A stretch of DNA of 64,000 nucleotides from Clostridia bacterium (GTDB lineage: Bacteria; Bacillota; Clostridia; UMGS1883; UMGS1540). Positions 58,925-64,000 of the stretch are shown here, piece by piece. Every line of letters begins with the position of its first letter. The first letter of the stretch is position 1. The stretch is from positions 1-64,000 of the forward strand of contig JAFSAU010000051.1 of the NCBI GenBank assembly GCA_017442155.1, in the 5' to 3' direction. The position numbers were made by a program, and so were the translations under genes. The notes under the pieces are model-generated. The model searched no databases, had not been told where the DNA came from, and worked only from the letters and a program-made list of their open reading frames with translations.

Positions 58925-60949
58925 ATGTTTTCTGTAAAAAAAATAATTTTTAAAAGTGTTATATGGATTTTGATTTTTTCAATTTCATTGTCGGTTATGC
59001 CAATCCATTCGCTTGCCATAACAAGGTCTATAGGTACAATTTTATCTTTGCCGGATGAAAGGCTTATACAAAAAGTGTATGTTTTTTCACCCGACAAAGA
59101 GTTTTTGAAGATTCTCGAAGAGTTTTACGGGGAAACAGAAACGGCACTGGTCCGTATGGATACCGAGAAATACGATTCCTTTGCCATCTGCACTTTTGCA
59201 GGCAACCTGAAAAAGACACTTGAAAAAGCGCAGGAAAATGCAAAAACCTATACAGGTGATTCAATCTATTTGGGCGATATTCTTGACATCATTGACGATT
59301 ACATCGTTTTGCTTGATAAAATTTTAATCAAGGCTAAAGGTCTTGACCCCGACAATATGGGAACGCCCGGTTTTCATAACTTTGATTTCAGCAGGGAGAA
59401 TGTAGGATTTACAGATGTTCCTGAAGGAATATGGTATGAAGAGGATGTTAAAAGGCTTGCTTCAGCAGGAATTTTTAAAGGAACGGGAAACAATCAGTTT
59501 TCGCCCGATGCTGTTTTGACCAAAGCAGAGGCAATGGCACTCACCTCCAGAATTAATGCAATATATAACGGACGGCTTTACGATTATGAAAAATTTATGG
59601 AAAAGGGTGGAGAAAACTGGAAGCAGGCCGTATATGATTACTGTGAAAAATATGACATTTCACTTTGTATGCCCAGAGAGTTTGATGAGGTTTGCAGCAG
59701 AAATGATGTGGCGCGTTTAATTCTGGGCGCACTGCCGAAAGATACATTTACCTTTAAAAATTCTACCTTTGATATCCCTGACCACAGCGAAAGAAAGCAC
59801 TTTGTAGCACAGGAAACGCTTTTATTGTTCGTGTATGGAATTTGTATGGGAACAGGAACGGCTTTAGACGGTAAAGGGGAATTAACCCGTGCGCAGGCGG
59901 CGGCTCTTATATACCGCACGGCAAACCCCGAGGCAAGAATTACACTTCGTGATTATTTGTATATTCCTGATAAGCTTATAACAAAATATCCCGAAAGCTA
60001 TTCTTATATGAAAGCCGATAACAGCCAAAAAGAATATAAAAGAGTATATCAGATTTTCGGAACAAAGTGGAATGAGGGAATGAGAGATTTAACAGGGAAT
60101 GTTAATACTCTGCCTACAGGCAATGCTTATTGGAGTTATAAATACGGTGCAGGTCATATTTACTTTACAGCCAATCAGGAACAGTATGATTTTGTTACAG
60201 ATACTGCCATAGAAGCATTTGCGTATGCCAACGACCCCCTTAATTGGAAAAAAGATGATTATTATTGGGTGGTAACGCATTATAATAAGGACAAGAAAGA
60301 GGTTCCTGCCATCCAAAGCTATGCAAAAGGGGAAATCAGCTATGAGGAAATGGTTGAAATATACTTTGGGAAAGGTTCAAGAGGAAAACCCGAAGAAAAG
60401 AGAAAACGCATCGACAAGGTGAAGGAAATGTTTGGGTTTACTTCGGATGCGGACTATTTTAATCTGATGCGCGTGTTTGAAACTGTAAATCTCATGTGGG
60501 CTTATCTTGGTGACGTTGCGAGCAAAAATGCAGTTCCGAATGCAATAGAGTATTCGGCAAAAACCGGTAGTGGTAGTTTAACGCACGCCGGAGGGGGGTA
60601 TCAGCAAAACGAATCCTATTATTATCTTACAAAGGGTATGCCCATTGACTGTGACGGAGAATCGACAATCAATATGCTTATATATGATACGCTCGGGTTT
60701 TCAACCAGAATGATGGCGGCGGATTATGTAAACCATGCAATTCCTGAATTCTATATAGGAGACAGATGGTTTTGCGTTGGCGATGGAAAAATAGGCGTTC
60801 AGTTTACGCACGAAGAGCTTCTTTACGACATTGCAACAATGAATCCCGAAACACGTGACAATTCTACTACAAACAATCTTTATGTACAGGGAGCGGCGAC
60901 AGATATTCACGTTTCTATAAGTCCGAATCATACAGGATTTCATGAATAA
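58925..60949 (+). CDS. SLH-domain surface protein with transglutaminase-like domain
   Basis: A 674-residue exported protein: signal peptide (about 1-31), a helical region, three S-layer homology units from about residues 160-335 (FTDVPEGIWYEEDVKRLASA is the clearest; the second and third are weaker), and a C-terminal domain with GMPIDCDGES, NHAIPEFYIGDRW and VGDGK. Cys576, His604 and Asp620 fit a transglutaminase/cysteine-protease triad. It would hang on the wall polymer by its SLH part. Codon and base composition are AT-rich relative to the core genes. Start follows GGAGGTA; ATG four bases earlier reading MNVF is out of frame. Confidence 0.78.
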   Translation: MFSVKKIIFKSVIWILIFSISLSVMPIHSLAITRSIGTILSLPDERLIQKVYVFSPDKEFLKILEEFYGETETALVRMDTEKYDSFAICTFAGNLKKTLEKAQENAKTYTGDSIYLGDILDIIDDYIVLLDKILIKAKGLDPDNMGTPGFHNFDFSRENVGFTDVPEGIWYEEDVKRLASAGIFKGTGNNQFSPDAVLTKAEAMALTSRINAIYNGRLYDYEKFMEKGGENWKQAVYDYCEKYDISLCMPREFDEVCSRNDVARLILGALPKDTFTFKNSTFDIPDHSERKHFVAQETLLLFVYGICMGTGTALDGKGELTRAQAAALIYRTANPEARITLRDYLYIPDKLITKYPESYSYMKADNSQKEYKRVYQIFGTKWNEGMRDLTGNVNTLPTGNAYWSYKYGAGHIYFTANQEQYDFVTDTAIEAFAYANDPLNWKKDDYYWVVTHYNKDKKEVPAIQSYAKGEISYEEMVEIYFGKGSRGKPEEKRKRIDKVKEMFGFTSDADYFNLMRVFETVNLMWAYLGDVASKNAVPNAIEYSAKTGSGSLTHAGGGYQQNESYYYLTKGMPIDCDGESTINMLIYDTLGFSTRMMAADYVNHAIPEFYIGDRWFCVGDGKIGVQFTHEELLYDIATMNPETRDNSTTNNLYVQGAATDIHVSISPNHTGFHE

Positions 60950-61040
60950 TATGATAAGGAGCAGTATAACAAATTAAAGTAACGGCGGAGTTAAAAAATT
61001 ATTCCACAGATAATAAAGTTATAGGGGTTTTTAAAAAAAC

Positions 61041-61069
61041 TTGCAAAGGAAAACAGAATTTGATATAAT
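61041..61069 (+). promoter_or_regulatory. Promoter for asp23-mscL-nnr
   Basis: TTGCAA (61041-61046) and TATAAT (61064-61069), 17-base spacer, 34 bases before the Asp23 gene. Confidence 0.8.
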
Positions 61070-61103
61070 AAATATAATACTTCTGGAAAGGATGGAAAAA
61101 AGA

Positions 61104-61502
61104 ATGGACGAAATCAAAATGCCGGAAACCGGCAACGTAAAAATTTCAGATGACGTCGTGCAGATTATCGCCGGCATTGCCGCAGGCGAGGTGGACGGCG
61201 TACAGGCTATGGGCAGCTCCTTTTCCGGCGGGATTGCTGAGCTTCTCGGCGGTAAAAAACCCGTTTCCCGTGGTGTGAAGGTGGATGTGCAGGAAAACAC
61301 AGCGGCCATTGATATTCATGTGGTGGTGCGGTACGGTGTACGGATTCCCGATGTAGCCTGGAGCATCCAGGAAAAGGTGAAAGAAGCTGTGGAAACCATG
61401 ACGGGGCTGGAGGTCCTGCGGGTAAATATTCATATCGACGGTATCAGCATCGAAAAGGAAGCTCCGGCGGCAGAAGAGGTTGCGGAAGAAACGGAAGAAT
61501 AA
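61104..61502 (+). CDS. Asp23/Gls24 family envelope stress protein
   Basis: A 132-residue member of the Asp23 family, membrane-associated proteins linked to envelope stress. The domain runs from about residue 8 with [20 protein letters not shown], through [20 protein letters not shown], to [20 protein letters not shown]. The C-terminus is a Glu-rich tail. ATG 61104 follows AAAGGATGG; ATG 61092 is an alternative. It is the first of three genes with mscL and nnrDE. Confidence 0.9.
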   Translation: MDEIKMPETGNVKISDDVVQIIAGIAAGEVDGVQAMGSSFSGGIAELLGGKKPVSRGVKVDVQENTAAIDIHVVVRYGVRIPDVAWSIQEKVKEAVETMTGLEVLRVNIHIDGISIEKEAPAAEEVAEETEE

Positions 61503-61515
61503 AGGAGACGGACAA

Positions 61516-61932
61516 ATGAAAAAGTTCTTGCATGAATTTAAAGAGTTTATTATGCGCGGCAACGTGGTGGATCTTGCCGTCGGCGTTATCATCGGTGCGG
61601 CGTTCAAGGCCATTGTGGATTCGCTGGTAAAAGATGTGGTGTCCCCTGCTATCGGAATTTTTGCAAAGCAGGATTTTTCCTCGCTTGTCCTCAGAGTGCG
61701 GGGCGTGGAAATTCGTTATGGGGCTTTTATTACTGCGGTTATCAATTTCCTTATCATGGCCTTTGTTATCTTCCTGCTCGTAAAGACAATTAACGCTATT
61801 GCGAGGATTGGTAAGAAGAAGGAAGAACCGAAGGAAGAGAAACCCACTACAAAGAAATGTACTTACTGCTGCAGCGAGATTGCCATCGAGGCCACCCGCT
61901 GTCCGCACTGTACCTCCCTTTTGGAGGAATAA
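61516..61932 (+). CDS. mscL: Large-conductance mechanosensitive channel with zinc-ribbon tail
   Basis: MscL opens under membrane tension to release solutes on osmotic downshock. The 138 residues have the conserved N-terminus and first helix ([21 protein letters not shown]), the second helix ([19 protein letters not shown]) and the Lys/Glu-rich cytoplasmic linker. In place of the usual C-terminal helical bundle there is a four-cysteine ribbon, [18 protein letters not shown], with CTYC and CPHC as metal ligands. ATG follows AAAGGAGACG. Confidence 0.92.
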   Translation: MKKFLHEFKEFIMRGNVVDLAVGVIIGAAFKAIVDSLVKDVVSPAIGIFAKQDFSSLVLRVRGVEIRYGAFITAVINFLIMAFVIFLLVKTINAIARIGKKKEEPKEEKPTTKKCTYCCSEIAIEATRCPHCTSLLEE

Positions 61933-61946
61933 GAAAGGAGGCCCAT

Positions 61947-63398
61947 ATGCTTCCCCTGCTTACTTGTGAACAAATGCGCGCACATGACCGCGCAGCGATT
62001 GCGGCCGGAATTCCCGGCCGCGTTCTTATGGAAAATGCCGCTACAGCCACCTTGCACGTTGTCCGGTCGGAGAAGCCGGCATACGTAGCTGTGTTTTGCG
62101 GCAAGGGGAATAACGCCGGTGACGGGTTTGCCCTGGCCCGCCGGCTTCACGTATCCGGCACGGCGGCAGAAATTGTGCTGTGTGCTTCTGCCGACACGCT
62201 TTCCGGGGATGCGGCAGAAAACTTTAAGGCGGCATGTTCCTTCGGTGTGCCGGTAAGCCCGTTTGCGGCGTTTCGCACCCGTGGGGCACTTCCCCATGGA
62301 ACGCTTATGGTGGATGCCCTTCTCGGCACGGGCCTTCGCGGCACTGTGACAGGAGAGCTGGCAGAGGCTATCGGATTTATCAACGAAAGCGGATGTCCTG
62401 TGATTTCCCTCGACATTCCCAGCGGCATCTGCGGCGACACGGGAAAGGTCTTTGGCACCGCGGTACGGGCGGACAAAACGGTGACTTTCGGCCACAGGAA
62501 GCTGGGACTGTATTCGCCCCTGTCGGCAGATTTTGTGGGCGAGGTCATTTGGGATGACATTTCCCTGCCCGTCCCCGGCGGCATTTCCCGCTTTCTCCTC
62601 GAAAAAAAGGATATCCACCTTCCGGAATTGTCCCGCGCCGCCCACAAGGGGACACGGGGGCACGCCGTGGTTATCGGAGGCAGTACGGGCATGGCCGGAA
62701 GCATAACAATGGCCGCAAAAAGTGCGGAATACGGCGGTGCAGGGCTTGTAACGGCCATGGTGCCAGCTGCGCTTCTGCCGGTGATGATGACCCGCCTCTG
62801 GGGCAGTATGTGTGCAGATATGGAGGGCGAAATTCCGGCAAAAGCCAACGCGGTTTTAGTCGGACCCGGTCTCGGCAGGGAAGAAACGGGAAGACGGGCA
62901 CTTCTGAAAGCCGCGGATTCCGGGCGCGACACCCTTGTCATCGACGCGGATGGGCTGTACCATTTGGCAGAAAACAAAGAAATTCTGCACAGGGCGGCAC
63001 GGCAGATCATTCTCACGCCGCATCTTGGCGAAATGTCCCGTCTCTGTGGCCTTTCTCCCGAAGAAATTGCGGAAAACCGGGTGGAAGTTGCAGAGAATTT
63101 TGCCGCAGAATGGAATGTAACGCTGGTACTGAAGGGCGCATACACGGTAGTAGCAAACCCAAACGGCAGAACATATATTAATATGACAGGCAATGCAGGT
63201 ATGTCAAAGGGCGGCAGCGGCGATATTCTGGCCGGCCTTATCTGCGGCCTTGCCGCTCTGGGGACAGAAGAACCGGCGGCGACAGGCGTTTTTCTGCACG
63301 GGATGGCAGGCGATATGGCCGCCGAAGAGTATTCGACCCTTGCACTTACGGCGGAAACGCTGGTGAATTTTCTTCCGAAAGCAATAAAATGTATGTAA
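61947..63398 (+). CDS. nnr: Bifunctional NAD(P)H-hydrate repair enzyme
   Basis: Repairs damaged, hydrated NAD(P)H: the N-terminal half is the epimerase NnrE (YjeF-N) and the C-terminal half the ADP/ATP-dependent dehydratase NnrD. The 483 residues include GKGNNAGDGFALARRL near 53, SLDIPSG near 150, and in the second half GHAVVIGGSTGMAGS, LTPHLGEMSRL and GNAGMSKGGSGDILAGLI. ATG at 61947 follows AAAGGAGG. Confidence 0.95.
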   Translation: MLPLLTCEQMRAHDRAAIAAGIPGRVLMENAATATLHVVRSEKPAYVAVFCGKGNNAGDGFALARRLHVSGTAAEIVLCASADTLSGDAAENFKAACSFGVPVSPFAAFRTRGALPHGTLMVDALLGTGLRGTVTGELAEAIGFINESGCPVISLDIPSGICGDTGKVFGTAVRADKTVTFGHRKLGLYSPLSADFVGEVIWDDISLPVPGGISRFLLEKKDIHLPELSRAAHKGTRGHAVVIGGSTGMAGSITMAAKSAEYGGAGLVTAMVPAALLPVMMTRLWGSMCADMEGEIPAKANAVLVGPGLGREETGRRALLKAADSGRDTLVIDADGLYHLAENKEILHRAARQIILTPHLGEMSRLCGLSPEEIAENRVEVAENFAAEWNVTLVLKGAYTVVANPNGRTYINMTGNAGMSKGGSGDILAGLICGLAALGTEEPAATGVFLHGMAGDMAAEEYSTLALTAETLVNFLPKAIKCM

Positions 63399-63451
63399 AT
63401 CTCATTTTTTGTACAGAATAATACCGTAGCCAGAGTAACCAGAAATTACAT

Positions 63452-63480
63452 TTGACTTTGCCTGCGGGAAGCTTTATAAT
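63452..63480 (+). promoter_or_regulatory. Promoter for the MazEF-type module
   Basis: TTGACT (63452-63457) and TATAAT (63475-63480), 17-base spacer, 40 bases before the antitoxin start. Confidence 0.8.
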
Positions 63481-63519
63481 AAGTATGAAGGCTATTGTAC
63501 GAATGGAGGCTTGGTTACG

Positions 63520-63786
63520 TTGGCAGAGCACAAAAAAATATTGGTCAGCCTGCCCAAAGCATTTCTGGCGGAGATTGACAGCTTTCTGCTTTCGGAGAGT
63601 GTAAGCAGAAGTGAATTTGTCCGCCGGGCACTGCAGTTTTATCTGGAGGAAAAACGGCGGGAGAAAATCCGTCTCCAAATGGAACAGGGCTACCGCGAAA
63701 TGGGCGAAATAAACCTGGAGATTGCCTGTGCCTGTTTCCACGCTGATACCGAAACTACGCTAAGGTATGAGGAGAATTTAGGGTGA
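63520..63786 (+). CDS. EndoAI/MazE-type ribbon-helix-helix antitoxin
   Basis: A protein of about 88 residues: N-terminal RHH domain ([20 protein letters not shown] and [16 protein letters not shown]) and a C-terminal arm that in this family wraps the toxin ([12 protein letters not shown]). This is the layout of Bacillus EndoAI. GGAGG lies 10 bases before the TTG at 63520; a TTG at 63511 is too close to it. Stop overlaps the toxin start by four bases (GTGA). Confidence 0.88.
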   Translation: MAEHKKILVSLPKAFLAEIDSFLLSESVSRSEFVRRALQFYLEEKRREKIRLQMEQGYREMGEINLEIACACFHADTETTLRYEENLG

Positions 63787-64000
63787 TTGTAAAAAGAGGC
63801 GATATTTATTACGCGGACCTCAGTCCCGTAATTGGGTCGGAGCAGGGAGGCGTGCGCCCCGTTCTGGTGATACAGAATGACGTGGGCAACCGCTACAGCC
63901 CGACTGTGATAGCCGCGGCAATTACGAGTCAGATAAACAAGGCAAAAATGCCCACACACATTGAAATCGACGCCGAAAACTGCGGGCTTTCCCGCGATTC
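63783..64000 (+). CDS. MazF/EndoA (PemK-type) mRNA interferase, cut by window end
   Basis: The first 72 codons of a sequence-specific mRNA endoribonuclease. It starts at GTG and reads [20 protein letters not shown] then [12 protein letters not shown] and [10 protein letters not shown], with the catalytic Arg in GGVRPV and Thr in the AITSQ segment. In Bacillus the homologue cuts UACAU. The reading frame is intact to the last base of the window. Confidence 0.93.
   Translation, partial: MIVKRGDIYYADLSPVIGSEQGGVRPVLVIQNDVGNRYSPTVIAAAITSQINKAKMPTHIEIDAENCGLSRD

Overview
The window reads as chromosomal sequence of an anaerobic member of Clostridia (Firmicutes), probably an uncultured gut lineage near Oscillospirales/Christensenellales. 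The evidence is gene content and signals: HprK, SCIFF peptide with its maturase, formate-THF ligase, a WalRK-like pair, DivIVA, GerMN, SLH and stalk-domain (GYNY-K/R-LRD) proteins, MazEF, strong AGGAGG ribosome sites, TTG/GTG starts, and TTGACA-17-TATAAT promoters, nearly all with exactly 17-base spacers. No tRNA, rRNA, CRISPR array or complete prophage was seen. Species cannot be assigned.

Layout. 1-759: no convincing gene; palindromes, a terminator and a leftward promoter. 760-14096 (+): nadE, then a tightly packed run of fhs, tsaE, yjbQ, proB, proA, hprK, ROK kinase, murB, rapZ, a membrane-anchored sialate-O-acetylesterase-like protein, an unknown secreted repeat protein and comM/yifB. 14237-17812 (-): SCIFF precursor, its radical SAM maturase, an Orn/Lys/Arg decarboxylase, a small RHH-like ORF and a RAYT-type transposase that carries REP-like palindromes in its own coding sequence. 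17958-22515: WG-repeat protein, short GH32 enzyme, FMN riboswitch with ribU, two copies of an unexplained structured RNA element, and an AbrB/zinc-ribbon regulator. 22670-28134 (-): XRE regulator, MreB, two radical-SAM-associated proteins, D,D-carboxypeptidase. 28275-34143 (+): a two-component system with a GerMN lipoprotein, citrate synthase, and zinc-ribbon/membrane proteins. 34356-37337: AT-rich sugar island (GH36 alpha-galactosidase and AraC regulator). 37431-41443: Lgt-like protein, small membrane proteins, SDR, rpsT, DUF378, ClpP-like protease. 41517-47542 (-): walRK-like, tsaB, rpiB, nrdR, gltX, divIVA.

47619-56840 (-) is the centrepiece: one operon with the whole shikimate pathway plus tyrA and pheA (DAHP synthase, tyrA, aroB, aroA, aroC, pheA, an aroE-aroK fusion, aroQ) and a FliB-type methylase at its end. 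It begins at a consensus promoter followed by a 31-codon leader peptide in which 9 of residues 6-16 are Phe or Tyr, then a terminator hairpin with a T-run. This is a textbook ribosome-mediated attenuator for Phe/Tyr, in a phylum where T-box control is usual.

56935-64000: stalk-domain/parvulin protein, thiT under a TPP riboswitch, an SLH/transglutaminase-like surface protein, Asp23, a zinc-ribbon-tailed MscL, NnrDE, and a MazEF pair cut by the window end.

Best candidates for new biology: the aromatic leader-peptide attenuator, the tandem RNA element before abrB, the SCIFF precursor with Gly at the usual thioether acceptor position, the RAYT gene with in-frame REP palindromes, and an orphan promoter/hairpin transcript opposite the XRE regulator.
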